Assembly: GCF_003369915.1 (NCBI RefSeq)
Contig: NC_046677.1
Location: forward strand, 4,154,001 to 4,218,000
DNA length: 64,000 bases
From: Drosophila miranda
Taxonomy: Eukaryota; Arthropoda; Insecta; Diptera; Drosophilidae
Reading direction: 5' to 3'
Within the stretch, counting starts at the first letter, position 1. Each line of letters starts with the position of its first letter. Made by a program: the position numbers and the translations under genes. Of the stretch, positions 37,544-49,651 are shown piece after piece. The notes under the pieces were generated by a model, which was not told where the DNA came from, ran no database searches, and saw only the letters and a list, made by a program, of their open reading frames with translations.

Positions 37544-37978
37544 CTACCACAGTACAGGAACGCGAACAGCCACTGTTTGTGGGTTAACCAGTCTCAAGGG
37601 CCTCCCGGAGAGTAAAACCAATCGCTGAAGCTGGGGCTGACGTCTGAGCTGCTTACTGAGACGTGCCGGTGCCTGGTCGATAGGTTGCACCTCTTCTGCA
37701 TCCGGATCGGGTGTAAAGTCCTGCGGCTCATCAGCGCTGGGCAGCTGCTCCACTTGGTCGGTTGGTGGGGGGCCATAAGTTAGATCCGGGGATCCATAGG
37801 TCTGGTCGGGCACTCCCTCCTCGAAGGGTATCTCTGGTTTGAGCTCGTCGGCGGATGGGTAGGGTGCCGCCTGCTGTTTTTGTATCCGCTTGGTTGATCT
37901 AGCTGGCTGAGCTCCAATCATCCCAAGAGCCAGCATCAGGACCAGCAAGGAACATACATTCTTGGCGTAACTGCACAT
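37544..37978 (-). CDS. Small secreted protein, Pro/Gln/Leu-rich
   Basis: This intronless 144-residue protein starts MCSYAKNVCSLLVLMLALG. A signal peptide (about 1-23, ending GMIGA) is followed by an acidic, proline-rich middle with the related pieces PDQTYGSPDLTYGPPP and SADEL/SADEPQ, then a basic, Leu/Arg/Val-rich end (RLVLLSGRPLRLV). The make-up resembles insect extracellular matrix, cuticle or eggshell proteins, but I recognise no named family. The ATG was chosen because it begins the signal peptide. The in-frame extension upstream lacks an ATG context. A TATA box lies about 95 bases upstream. Confidence 0.75.
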   Translation of the reverse strand: MCSYAKNVCSLLVLMLALGMIGAQPARSTKRIQKQQAAPYPSADELKPEIPFEEGVPDQTYGSPDLTYGPPPTDQVEQLPSADEPQDFTPDPDAEEVQPIDQAPARLSKQLRRQPQLQRLVLLSGRPLRLVNPQTVAVRVPVLW

Positions 37979-39052
37979 GGTACTTCTAGTAATGATTTCG
38001 ATTTGGAAGACAACCAAACTGTTGAACAACTATTCGATGATTTGATAATTTTGTGCTGGAAACTTGCCTATTTATATGCTGGGACTAGGGCTACGTGGTT
38101 CGATTGGTTAATTTTTGGATACTAAGACCTGGTCATATGGTTAATGGTTAATCATTGATGGCCCTTGTATGAGGTAGGTCTGTCGGTCATGTCACGTTGC
38201 AGGTCCCCTAAACGGGAAGTCAATCAAGGCAATTAATTTCAGTGTCAATGTTAAGTTGCACATAAAATATACAAGCTATAATTATTCGAGCAAAAACCAT
38301 CAAAAAAACTTTCAATTAACAACTGGAATCCTTTAAAAAAGATTTGTTTGATTGTGAGCCAAGAACATTTTCCATACTAAATGTATTCAATTAGCAGCCC
38401 CAGACAAAAATTTGAACTAGAGTTCTTCCAGCAGAAAATGTATGCACTTGCGCTTATAATTCCCAAGTCTTTTTTCTCCGGTATGGCCGTATATAAACGC
38501 ATTGCCCGTCGAATATTAGCGTGTTGTTTGGAAGGAGAGCAAGTTAGCACTCCCCTAGACAAGGATGGAACACATAAACGAGCGGCTGGCACAAGACAAA
38601 GCCGTTCACCAGTTTTTTTACAGAGCTATACTTCTAATTAAATTAAATTAATTATTGTAGTGCCATTTATTTCATTAAAATTTAAGTTTTTCATGCTGTT
38701 TTATAATTTACACCTAATAAATAGCTATATTCAATTGCAATGTCATTTATTTCATAAAAATAAAATTGATCAGTGACTGAAAAAAGTTATACAAAGCTTT
38801 ACCAAATTTTGTTTAAGTCCAATATTTAATAGTTATAGTAAATTTGATAAAAAAAGAATTTCTCGCAATTCATGAGCAATGCAATGCAAAGTTTACCAAC
38901 ATTTCCATTAGATTGTTCATGAATACAGCGATATTCTTCTACATTTTTGTTGGTTATTTGGTCAATATTTGTCTAAATTAAGGAACAATGCAATTCAAGT
39001 AAGAAATAACTTGCACTTGATCCATTGTATTGTCCATTAATTCAGGCGATAT
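37979..39052. other. Intergenic interval
   Basis: Apart from the promoter at its left edge I see AT-rich sequence and an isolated TATATAAA at about 38490 with no clear gene behind it. ORFs here are short and unconvincing. Confidence 0.45.
38069..38076 (-). promoter_or_regulatory. TATA box of the small secreted protein gene
   Basis: TATAAATA on the minus strand lies 91-98 bases upstream of the ATG. This predicts a start near 38040 and a 5' UTR of about 60 bases. TATA promoters fit a stage- or tissue-specific secreted product. Confidence 0.65.
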
Positions 39053-41054
39053 TCATTTGCCAAGTGATCTGCCACATCTTCCATGCAGTTTTCTGGTATT
39101 TGTCACTAGAGGAGCCTTCGCACAGGCTGTACTCGGCATATACGAGAAGAAGGTCTGCTGCAGATTGGTGTAGTTTTTGGTGCGTAGATAGTTCATGGCC
39201 CGCCAGCAGAGGCGCGTCCGTTCCATGACTATCTCGTTGACGTGATCCTTGAAGCAGGCCTGAAACTTCTGTGCTCTTGCCATGAAAAGGTCATAATGTG
39301 CATTGCTAATGTCATGCTTCTCCCTGGTTTTCGAGTGTCCCATTAAAACAGTGTACAGCTCATGGTGCATCTCCGACAAATTCCTCATTTTCTGCCTCGT
39401 ATCACCCAGCTCGGACATCGTCGCCACCGTATAGCGCTTGCCGTAGCGCCGCCTTATCCATTCTCGTAGCTCCGGCACCTGATGACCATTGTATAGAGTA
39501 GCCAGGACGAGTTTCTTGTTCTTTTTGAGTATCTTAAAGGCATCCGAAAGCATGCGGTCCATAAAAACCTCATCATCGGGATCGAAATGACTTTTTCCCT
39601 CGTAACTGAGACGCTCCCTTGGTTCCGGGCAGAATTTAAAGGCCGCCAGACTTCTTTCATAGATTCTCCTTACACATTGGTTGACGGCATCGTTTATATG
39701 CCACCGTTTCACTATAATTGGCTCCTTTATTTCCTTGGCATCATCCTCTTGAAGAGCTTTTAGCACGGCGCCACCAATGCACTTTCCAGCATCCAAAGAC
39801 ATCTGGCTGTATCTGCCAAACAGTCCTATATAGTCGAATATATAGGGCGCATGCAGCTTGGGTGCTTGGAAATAGTTCCCCTTTGTGGTGGTTCTCTCCT
39901 TAGTGGGTCGCCTACAATCTTGCCCCCCGCTGAGCCGCAGCATTTGGTCACAGCTGCCGTCCAACTTCGGCCAAGGCTTACAATACTCTTCCCCCGCATT
40001 GTCCAGGACCATAACGGGAAGGGGTGCCGGACCCAGTAGCCGGCAGGCGGAGCATCCGATTTGCCGAAACGCTGGCACGCCGGGACTCCAGCGATTATTA
40101 CCAAACTTTTGGATGTATCGATCCACATCGAGCTGCAGTTGCTTAGCAATACGTTGTCTCGTTAGCTATATAATGGGCAAGGATGATATATGTACATATG
40201 TATATGTGGAGAACCTTTCCACTCACCAACTTTCGCTCTTGGTCCACGTCAAGCATGGCCAGGCATTGCTTACGCTGCCTATCCACATACGCATACCGCT
40301 CCAGCGAACGACTCTCCTGATGATATTTACACATACTCTGGCGATCTGCTTCAGGACCCTGCCGAACCTCGTCTATTCTATCGAAGAGCTTTACAATCTC
40401 TTGGCTAATTACGGATTTGACAATACGCCTGGACGGATGGAATTCGTAGTCGGCAAACCAGCGGTAATCCGGGTCTTCAGAGTCCTTTGATTCGTTCGGA
40501 ATGCCCGCCTCGTAGGGGAGCGGTGTTGAATGGAAATATTTACGTTTTCGCTTGGGTCTTCGTTGCTTTTCAAAGTAGGGTAGTATTTTAGTACCCTGCT
40601 TGATGTTTTCTTTGCGTTTTTTTTCGTTGGGATACGGCTTTGAAGGACCTGTCTTTAAACGATTCTCGGGAATCGGAAGTATTTTCTCCAACGCCTCAAT
40701 AGTCGCCGGCATATCCAAGTACGCGATGGCCGACAGAACGATCTGTTCATTAAGTGTGTACTTCTTATGCGGGCAGTCCGATTGGTACTCCATCGTATAC
40801 AGAAAATATAGAAACGCCAAATTGTCACCCTGACTGAGCTCAATTATCTTGTTCAAGCGGCAACAATCGAACTGGACACAAATGCCCAGGCGAAGCAGGC
40901 AATCGTGCACCCGGTGCGTGGTCTCCTCCTCCAGGTCCTGTTTCAGTTCAGTCTCTAGATCGCTGGCCGCCTTGATCTGTGCCAGCGACAAGCCCCGATG
41001 CCAAGGCGCGACAGGGAGTTCAGCCCCAAGTATCCCCATATCAAAAATACACAA
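39053..41054 (-). CDS. 646-residue protein of unknown function (possible DUF4770/DUF4771 family)
   Basis: Two exons (40227-41054 and 39053-40165) encode 646 residues, with a 61-base GT-AG intron and phase 0 junction. Exon 1 starts MCIFDMGILGAELPVAP. A second in-frame ATG at codon 6 could also serve. The N-terminal half is alpha-helical and Lys/Arg-rich (KKRKENIKQGTK, RRPKRKRKYF). The second half has four clustered Cys residues (GCSACRLLG, SCDQMLRL, GQDCRRP) and the block LREWIRRRYGKRYTVATM, which I associate, from memory and with low certainty, with the insect DUF4771 domain. Relatives I know of are testis-biased. No signal peptide or membrane segment is seen. Its first exon is copied in the adjacent tandem duplication. 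Confidence 0.8.
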
Positions 41055-41183
41055 AAATTCACAAAAAAAACCAGAAGGAAAACAAATATTGAACGAAAAT
41101 TTGTGTCATAGATGAAGTCTAGAGGATAATTTCGTAATATATGTATACTTTATATTCCATCAGCTTTTATTTGTCAATAGTGC

Positions 41184-41517
41184 TTAGGGGCATGGGGCAT
41201 ACCATTGCCACACGGCCCAGTCGACGCAACCCCCAGTCTTGGGATCGAATCCTTGCTGCTGGCATTCCTCGAGCACGGCGTTGCCAGAGCTGTCGCAGAC
41301 CCAGTAGTGGGTGGGATCCCAGAAGTCTCTTGTAACAAGTCCAGCACGACCAGTGCAGTCGGGTTTGCCATCGCCATCGGGATTGCAGATAGATGCGGCG
41401 TAGGACACTCCCACAAACAGGGCCAGGCACAGGAAAACTAGAGCTGTGTTGAAGGGATCTCCATCAGTTTCTGGTATTCCCTGGTTAGGCTCTCGGCTTC
41501 GACTTACCGGATTTCAT
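41184..41517 (-). CDS. Small secreted chitin-binding (peritrophin-A/CBM14-like) peptide, copy 1
   Basis: Two exons (41508-41517 and 41184-41443) encode 89 residues. Exon 1 is only ten bases (ATG AAA TCC G), so the signal peptide MKSALVFLCLALFVGVSYA is built across the splice. The mature part has six Cys and the aromatic pattern of a type 2 chitin-binding domain: CNPDGDGKPDC, WDPTHYWVCD, ECQQQGFDP, GCVDWAVWQWYAPCP. Such proteins bind chitin in the peritrophic matrix or cuticle. The length is that of one domain and nothing more. A TATA box lies at 41578-41585. An identical protein is encoded at 50608-50941. Confidence 0.88.
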
Positions 41518-41577
41518 TTTGGTATAACAGACAAATGCTTCTCTTCTGTATGTTCTTCCCCAATGATGTTACGCTGT

Positions 41578-41585
41578 CTTATATA
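41578..41585 (-). promoter_or_regulatory. TATA box of chitin-binding gene copy 1
   Basis: TATATAAG on the minus strand lies 61 bases upstream of the ATG, which predicts a 5' UTR of about 30 bases. Confidence 0.75.
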
Positions 41586-42327
41586 GTCCGGAGTGGTCTC
41601 ATTCTGGAACAGTTATCGGCCCGGACTTATGCCACACACTCTCACATCTAGATAAATTATATTTTGGTGGTAACATGGAATCGCTTAAAAATAATCGTGC
41701 CATGTATAATGCCATATCTTTGACTTTGATTTCGGCTCGTGCCCCCAAAAGTTTCGGTTGACGCCATCGGTAGATATAGGAAGAGTCTCCATGGAAGGTT
41801 CTTCATGGCAATGATACTACAACTACAAAAAGCCTTCTAAAGATTTTTTCTACAGATTTGGGTACCCCTCTTATCATTTTTGCACAAAGTTTACACGAAG
41901 TACATGCAAGAGATTTCATGTTACTGCCAAAATATGATTTACACCGACAAGAGAGAGAGAGAGAGAGATAGAAATAGTAACGGGATCTCTCCCGACTATA
42001 TGACAGCGTATCTTCATTGGGGAAGAGCCCACAGTGGATTCGCCTGCTCAACCAAAATGAAAGCAGATCTTGAGTTCCTGGACCTGGACTTATTAATGAC
42101 TGTCTCTTTTTTTTATGATTTAGTTACACTCAACCGTGTTTATTGTATTGCCCTTGTTTTTCGATTGTACAACAAATGATCTAATATTATTTGAAATATT
42201 AGCACATACCGTACATAGGTATTGTTATGGCCTATATTCTAACTTTTTGTCGCATTATAAGTTCATATATTAGACAAAAAATCTCATAAATAAGAATGAT
42301 GTATTAATTCTCCCAGAAAAAGTTAAT

Positions 42328-43155
42328 CTAACGTTGACTCGTCTGCGAAACTCTGATTATTTGCAGTACAGTATTACGCTGCCTATCCACATACGCATAC
42401 CGCTCCAGCGAACGACTCTCCTGATGATATTTACACATACTCTGGCGATCTGCTTCAGGACCCTGCCGAACCTCGTCTATTCTATCGAAGAGCTTTACAA
42501 TCTCTTGGCTAATTACGGATTTGACAATACGCCTGGACGGATGGAATTCGTAGTCGGCAAACCAGCGGTAATCCGGGTCTTCAGAGTCCTTTGATTCGTT
42601 CGGAATGCCCGCCTCGTAGGGGAGCGGTGTTGAATGGAAATATTTACGTTTTCGCTTGGGTCTTCGTTGCTTTTCAAAGTAGGGTAGTATTTTAGTACCC
42701 TGCTTGATGTTTTCTTTGCGTTTTTTTTCGTTGGGATACGGCTTTGAAGGACCTGTCTTTAAACGATTCTCGGGAATCGGAAGTATTTTCTCCAACGCCT
42801 CAATAGTCGCCGGCATATCCCAGTACGCGATGGCCGACAGAACGATCTGTTCATTAAGTGTGTACTTCTTATGCGGGCAGTCCGATTGGTACATCGTAAA
42901 CAGAAAATATAGAAACGCCAAATTGTCACCCTGACTGAGCTCAATTATCTTGTTCAAGCGGCAACAATCGAACTGGACACAAATGCCCAGGCGAAGCAGG
43001 CAATCGTGCACCCGGTGCGTGGTCTCCTCCTCCAGGTCCTGTTTCAGTTCAGTCTCTAGATCGCTGGCCGCCTTGATCTGTGCCAGCGACAAGCCCCGAT
43101 GCCAAGGCGCGACAGGGAGTTCAGCCCCAAGTATCCCCATATCAAAAATACACAA
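42328..43155 (-). pseudogene. Truncated, chimeric copy of the 646-residue gene's first exon
   Basis: This is the duplicated 5' part of the neighbouring gene. It keeps the start codon and about 260 codons of exon 1, then runs across the duplication junction at 42371-42373 into unrelated DNA and adds NTVLQIIRVSQTSQR before a stop. It lacks the second exon, with the Cys cluster and the LREWIRRRYGKRY block. Compared with the parent it has lost one codon (TMEY to TMY) and has changes such as Leu to Trp and Tyr to Phe. The frame is otherwise open over 275 codons. The change set is small, so it is recent. It is called a pseudogene because its promoter region now holds a 7.3 kb insertion. A new short protein is possible. 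Confidence 0.8.
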
Positions 43156-43427
43156 AAATTCACAAAACGAGGGGGAACGTTGTGAGTTGCTGCGGACACC
43201 GCAACTCTACGGTTATACCCGATACTAAGTCAGAATGCTCTCCTCCGGCAGACGCCGCTAATATTAAACGACACGACAAAGAGTGCGTGCGAGAGAGACA
43301 GAAAATCAGTCTGAGCGTGACGTCGGGCGCTGCGTATCCACTGCAAATTGATTTGTTCCTATTGGCTATAAAAATGATCTGATCTGATCCAGATTCAGCA
43401 ATCTGATAGATATGGTCATTATCTATG

Positions 43428-43722
43428 TGTTCGGTCAAACTCCTTTAAGGAACAAGTATTCAAATGACCCTCGTAAAATAGAGAGCCTACGCTCACTTTT
43501 TGTATTTACTCACCATAATTGTACTAAATTCACCACTGTATTCTCTCTCTTATGCCCAGTACTCAAGCACTAAAATTTGTAATAAATAGTTATTCCCTAA
43601 TACTCAACTGGATCGATCGACTTTTCTCTTTCTTGTATAGACTTTGATTCGTTTGCAGAAAAAACTAACACACCCCCATCCGTGAATTAACATTAATGCG
43701 GAAAACGCTCCGTGTACAAACA
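43428..43722 (+). repeat. 5' LTR of the BEL/Pao element
   Basis: It begins tgttcggtc and ends tgtacaaaca, and matches 49357-49651 over the full 295 bases with one difference that I can see. Confidence 0.95.
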
Positions 43723-44200
43723 TTTTGGCGCCCAACGTGGGGCATGTGTGTTATGTTAATTCTTCTGTGAACAATTAAACTAATCGCAATCTACAAAGGC
43801 AACAATTACAACATTCGCTCGTCTCGCAGCTGCAATCGAAAGTTTCGAAAACCGTATCAGAATTGTTCGTCTAGATCGCGGGATCGTTGTCCTCGCCTTG
43901 CTCTCGCCGTTCTCGCTTAATTTTATCATTCGCTTGTCACCCACAACGCATTCAACGGCGCTTGCATTCTCGGTTCGTTCGCTTTGCAGCTACCTGCTTT
44001 GGTCCATCGATCAACGCATTCTTTCTATTAGAATTCCACCGCTTCACTTTCGTTTTGCTTTCGTTGCCGCTGCTGGAACTTTTGCTTTTGCTTTCACCGT
44101 TGGTTTTGTGCTCTAGCTGCTGCTGCTTGCTGCGTTTTTTTGTTGTTGTTATTTTTGGAAGCTCTAGTTCTGTGTCAGCGTAATTACACTACACAACAAA

Positions 44201-47200
44201 ATGACGACGCTCGAAGACTTAAAACGCCAACGGAGCAATATAAAACGAAATATAACTCGGATCAAATCTGTGGTAGATGCTAAATCGGAAACCCCGATAT
44301 TCAATGATGAGCTTCGCTATCGGTTGAACATCTTAGAAACGTATTTCAAGAATGTTTTAAATGTCCAAGCTAATATTGAAGACCTTAGTCCGAATGCTGA
44401 AGGACGGGTAGATTTGGAGGATACATACATAGCAATCAAGCTAGCCATAAGGGAAAAAATGGGAGGAGATCTGAACGCCAGCATTGTTGCGCCGGACTAC
44501 CACCCACCGCCAGTGAAGTCATCGTTACCAAGGTTGTCGCTACCCACTTTCGACGGAACATATGCAAACTATAAGAATTTTATTCACTCGTTCGAGCAAA
44601 TTGTTGTGCGTGAGTCTGGATTGTCTAATATAGAAAAGTTTAATTAAACCTGCCTAACGGGGCCGGCATTAGATACAATTCACGCATTCCAGGTTACAAG
44701 CGAAAACTATCCGAAGGCCCTAGCAAAACTCAAAGGCCGTTTTGATAATCCTACTCTTATATTTTTAGAAGGTATTGAGGCATTGTTTGCACTACAACCT
44801 GTGGAAAGGTCAAACAGTCAGCAGCTTCACAGCCTAGTGGATAAGGCATCCGCTATATTAAGCTCACTGGAGTCCATCGGCAAACCTGAGAATATTGTTC
44901 ACGCTATGGTTATATATATTATAATGGAAAAGTGTGATCAGCAAACTCGGAACAAGTGGAAGGATTTGCAGGACTACAAAACTCTGCCAACCTGGCTAGC
45001 ATGCACACAGCTTTTGGAACGCCACTGTCAGTTTCTCCATTCGTCTGGAAACTCGGCTGCTACTTCGTCACAACGAAAGGCTGAATCCAATAAGTCAAAT
45101 CGTCATTCTAATCACCAAATAAACTCGTCGTTTGCTATCACTAATCCGTCTTGTACACTTTGTTCTAGTTCTGGCCATAAGATCTCTAATTGCGCTCAGT
45201 TCAAGGCTATGAACAGCAACCAACGGTACGACAATGCAAAACGCCTCGGTCTCTGCATCAATTGTCTTGGAAATGGTCATAGAGTGGCGCAATGTTCATC
45301 GACTCATCGTTGCCGATCCTGTAATCGGAATCATCATTCATCTTTGCATCACTCTCAGCCGCAACAGCCACCCCAATCACCAGCAGGACAATCTTCAACT
45401 ACTGAACCGGTACTCCAACCAGCGCAACCCTCCTGGCAAACAGCTCATCAAGCTGCTTCACATTCTCATATGGAGATCGCAGCAGATGATCAAATTTTGT
45501 TGGCAACAGCTATGGTTTTGGTAAAGGATGCCACAGGTGAATACAAACTCGGTAGAGCGTTGCTTGATTCATGCTCTCAGGTTAATTTTGTAACCGAAAC
45601 CTTTGCACAAAAGCTTCGCCTTCGTCGTGAAAAACACCACATTGGAATTCGCAGTATAGGAGACTCCCTTACTAGTTTGAAGGCTCGTACGACTACCTCT
45701 ATTAAGTCACGTACTTCCGGCTATCAGCTCACTCTCCAGCTTGGAATCACATCCCATATTGCCTACCAGCCAGATAGTGAGATCGACATATCGAATTGGA
45801 ACCTACCAGCTAACACTCCATTGGCTGACGAATCGTTCTATAGGACTAAACGTATTGATTTGTTACTGGGGACCGAAGCCTTCTATGGAGCTCTAGCTGT
45901 TGGCCAGATTCGCATTGGTCCAAATCTTCCCACTTTGCAGAAGACTCTTTTTGGTTGGGTTGTTGCTGGGAGGTACCAGCGGCAATATAACAGACAGCCA
46001 CCATTGTGCTTGGCGACTGTAGAAGAGTCGATCGACAAGAATTTGCAGCAATTATGGAAAGTGGACTCATTTGTCGATCCAAGCGCTAGAATGCTCCCAA
46101 ATCATCGTCGCTGTGAGGACCATTTCAGGGACACAACACATCAGGATGCCAGTGGGCGGATTGTCGTTCGCTTGCCATTTCAAGAAGATCCAAGTTGTCT
46201 TGGAAGTTCCTTCGATACAGCTCGAACTCGATTTTTTGCCATTGAGAGACGTCTCGCTCGTCTACCGGAAATTCGCTCGCAGTATATCTCGTTCATGCAG
46301 GAATATGAAAGTCTCGGCCATATGTCCCTCGTACTGAATCCTAACTTGGAAGAACCGCATTATTATATACCCCACCATTTCGTTCTGAAACCAAGCAGTA
46401 CCTCGACGAAGCTCAGAGTTGTCTTTGACGCCTCTTGCCGTACAACATCTCAAAGGTCACTTAACGATCTACTTTTAGTCGGCCCTACCATTCAGGATGA
46501 GTTGTACTTGCAATTGCTGCGGTTCCGCATGCATAGGTTCGGCATCACAGCCGACGTCACAAAAATGTACAGGCAGGTACTTGTGAGTGAGAAGGATAGA
46601 AAATTCCAGTACATTTTGTGGCGAGCATCTCCAAATACGGATCTTCAAACCTACCAACTCAATACAGTGACATATGGGACTGCGTCTGCCCCATTTCTCG
46701 CAACTCGTAGTTTGCATTACTTGGCTGAGGATTGTAAGGATGCATGGCCATTAGGGGCTGCTGCTGTTAAAACTGCATTTTATGTTGATGACCTTTTGTG
46801 TGGGGCTGGTGATATAGATACACTCTTCAAACTAAAAACTGAAATCACATCAACTCTCGCTCGTGGTCAGTTTCCATTATGCAAGTGGCATTCAAATCAT
46901 CCAGGCGTGATGGAAGACGAATCTACCAAGGAATTAAACATTTCAGAAAACTCAGTCAGCAGCACACTCGGCTTAACTTGGCATCAACGAAGAGATGCAT
47001 TTAGTTTCACATTTAATCCAAGGGAAGTCTATCCCACTACCACAAAACGAATAATTTTGTCTACTGCGTCGTCGTAATTCGATCCAATCGGTCTGCTATC
47101 ACCGTTAGTCATTGTCTCTAAGATCATTATTCAGGAGTTGTGGCTTTTGAAACTCGACTGGGACGAGTCTGTCCCCCAGAATTTAAGCCACGCATGGAGC

Positions 47201-49330
47201 AAGTGTTTGGAATCGCTGAATTCACTGTCGTCACTAGCGGTACCTCGTTTTTGTTTGCAGCCTGATACTAGGAGCATTCAAATACATGGATTTTGCGACG
47301 CATCGCTTCGGGAATACGGCTGCTGTGTTTATGTGCGCACGGAGAATTCGCTTGGACAGGTCACAGTGAAATTGTTCACTTCTAAGTCTAGAGTAGCACC
47401 AGTGAAGAAACAGTCTCTTCCGAAGCTTGAACTATGCGGCGCACATCTACTTTCTCAGTTGTATAACAAAGTCAAGGCCATATTCAGTAAACACACTATC
47501 ACATCTTATTTTTGGAGCGACTCACAGCTCGTATTGCATTGGTTGCAACAACACTCAGTCACCTTATCGACCTTTGTTGGAAATCGAGTGTCCGATATTC
47601 AGGATTTAACGTCTGATGGAAAATGGCGCTATGTGCCAACACATCAAAACCCTGCTGATATTCTGTCGCGAGGCTGTAACGTGAGCGAGTTGATTAAGTC
47701 TCCATGGTTTTCGGGTCCTACGTTTCTAGTCGAAGATTCACTAAGCTGGCCCGCCACTGGTGGAAAACTTGATATTGACATGGACGTGGTTAACTCGGAG
47801 AATCGGAAAAGTTTGTTTGCTGCCGTACATGAGACAAATAATATCCTCAACATCGTCGATAATATCAGCTCGTACACTCACAGTCTGCGTCTCATTGCTT
47901 GGATGATTAGGTTCATAAGGAGATGTCGGAAGCAATCGACGTTTACCACAACCTCACCGACGCCAGATGAACTTCGTTTTGCTTCACATTGCCTTATTTG
48001 GAACATTCAACAAACTCATTTTGTAGAGGACATCCGTTTACTTCAGAAGCAAAAACCATTAAAAAGCAGCTTAAAGTTTCTTACTCCCTTTTTAGAAGTC
48101 GTGAACGGATTCGAACTTATCAGGGTTGGTGGACGTTTGGAATACTCAGATCTACAAGACGGTCAAAAACATCCGTTGCTGCTGCCTAGTCAGTCCAAAT
48201 TTGTATGGAACTATATTCGCCATTTGCATCTTCGGAACTATCACGCTGGACCTAAAGCCCTAGTCGCTCTCATTCGTTTGGAGTATTGGATCGTTAACGC
48301 CAGAGACTTGGCACGTAGAATTGTTCGCTCCTGTGTACACTGCGTTCGCTACAGACCGAAGCTGCTACAACAACTCATGGGCTCATTACCGCCTACGCGA
48401 CTCGCTCCGGCTCGACCCTTTGAACGCTGTGGAGTTGACTTTTGTGGACCCATCAACACATATCTACGCATTCGAGGAAAGGGACCTACAAAAGCATACA
48501 TAACCGTGTTCGTTTGCCTTCTCACCAGGGCCGTTCACATCGAAGTAGTCTCTGATTTGTCAACAAAGGCGTTCTTAAACGCATTGAAACGGATGGGAGG
48601 TCGTCGCAAGCTGCCGAAAGACATCTTCTGCGATAATGCCACTAACTTTGTAGGGGCATCGAATCAACTGCAGGAACTAAAAAAGTTTATGTTCTTAAAG
48701 CAGACCCAAGATGAAATCTATAAATTTTGCGCATCTGACTTTATTAATTGCCATTTTATTCCCCCCAGGGCACCTCATTTCGGAGGCCTTTGGGAAGCGG
48801 CAGTCAAGAGTGCAAAGGGGCTGTTAAATCGTACGCTGGCCAACACCAGGTTCACCTTCGAAGAGTTGAGCACTGTCGTCGTCGAGATAGAATCGATCCT
48901 CAACTCGCGCCCGCTATCGCCGCTTTCGTCAGACCCAAATGACTATAGCACTCTCACGGCTGGTCATCTCTTGGTTGGCGAATCATTGCGATCACTACCT
49001 GAAAGGTCCCTCGAGAATATCAAGCTGTCAAGTATGGACCGCTACGATGCGATTACGGCCGTCAAGCAACGGTTTTGGAAGCAATGGTCTGCTGACTATG
49101 TCAACGAATTGCGATCGCGCACGAAGTGGACAGCACCCTCAACGAACCTCACCGAGGGCACGTTGGTCATCATCCATGAGGACAACCTGCCACCGCTACG
49201 CTGGAAACTAGGCCGAGTGCAGTCTACTGTGCTTGGGAAGGATGGACTTGTACGGGTGGTGCACCTCCGCACTGCAAATGGAACATGTTGCAGGCCAATA
49301 CACAAGTTGGCAATTCTTCCGGTGGTTTGA
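44201..49330 (+). mobile_element. BEL/Pao internal coding region (gag-pol remnants)
   Basis: In order, the region shows a DUF1759-like gag segment, a CCHC knuckle segment, a DUF1758-like protease, a reverse transcriptase with the YVDD active-site box, an RNase H/A17-type segment and an integrase with a C-terminal DUF5641-like part. This set identifies BEL/Pao. There are about two breaks, so it is treated as a fossil. None of these is a host gene. Confidence 0.93.
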
Positions 49331-49356
49331 AAGCAGTCCTTTCAACGGGGCCGGGA

Positions 49357-49651
49357 TGTTCGGTCAAACTCCTTTAAGGAACAAGTATTCAAATGACCCT
49401 CGTAAAATAGAGAGCCTACGCTCACTTTTTGTATTTACTCACCATAATTGTACTAAATTCACCACTGTATTCTCTCTCTTATGCCCAGTACTCAAGCACT
49501 AAGATTTGTAATAAATAGTTATTCCCTAATACTCAACTGGATCGATCGACTTTTCTCTTTCTTGTATAGACTTTGATTCGTTTGCAGAAAAAACTAACAC
49601 ACCCCCATCCGTGAATTAACATTAATGCGGAAAACGCTCCGTGTACAAACA
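49357..49651 (+). repeat. 3' LTR of the BEL/Pao element
   Basis: This is a 295-base copy of the left LTR, preceded by a short purine-rich stretch and followed at once by the CTATG target duplication. Confidence 0.95.

Larger units (their letters stand above)
40270..42370. repeat. Tandem segmental duplication, unit 1
   Basis: This 2.1 kb unit runs from ttacgctgcc at 40270, inside exon 1 of the 646-residue gene, to ttgcagtaca at 42370, upstream of the first chitin-binding gene. It is repeated directly from 42374, with a three-base filler (gta) between. The units are nearly identical apart from a few substitutions, a 3-base deletion and the large insertion in unit 2. Confidence 0.93.
43428..49651 (+). 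mobile_element. BEL/Pao-family LTR retrotransposon, full length, interrupted
   Basis: The element is 6224 bases with two 295-base LTRs, flanked by the 5-base target duplication CTATG (43423-43427 and 49652-49656), a length usual for BEL/Pao. A primer-binding-like sequence (tggcgcccaacgtgg) follows the left LTR. The internal region has the BEL/Pao order: gag-like domain, Cys/His knuckles, aspartic protease, reverse transcriptase, RNase H and integrase. The LTRs differ at one visible position of 295, so the insertion is very young. The coding region is interrupted about twice, so this copy looks broken. It sits inside the helentron. Confidence 0.95.

Noticed and set aside
38485-38500. TATATAAA on the plus strand near 38490
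   Set aside because: No convincing gene follows. The 86-codon frame overlaps the TATA sequence itself.
41167-41441. Overlapping frames of 64-87 codons over the chitin-binding genes, also at 50591-50865
   Set aside because: They are other frames of the same DNA. Only the frame with signal peptide, Cys pattern and splice sites is supported.
44201-49330. Long plus-strand open frames that could be listed as host genes
   Set aside because: Domain order, LTRs and target duplication show that they belong to the BEL/Pao element.
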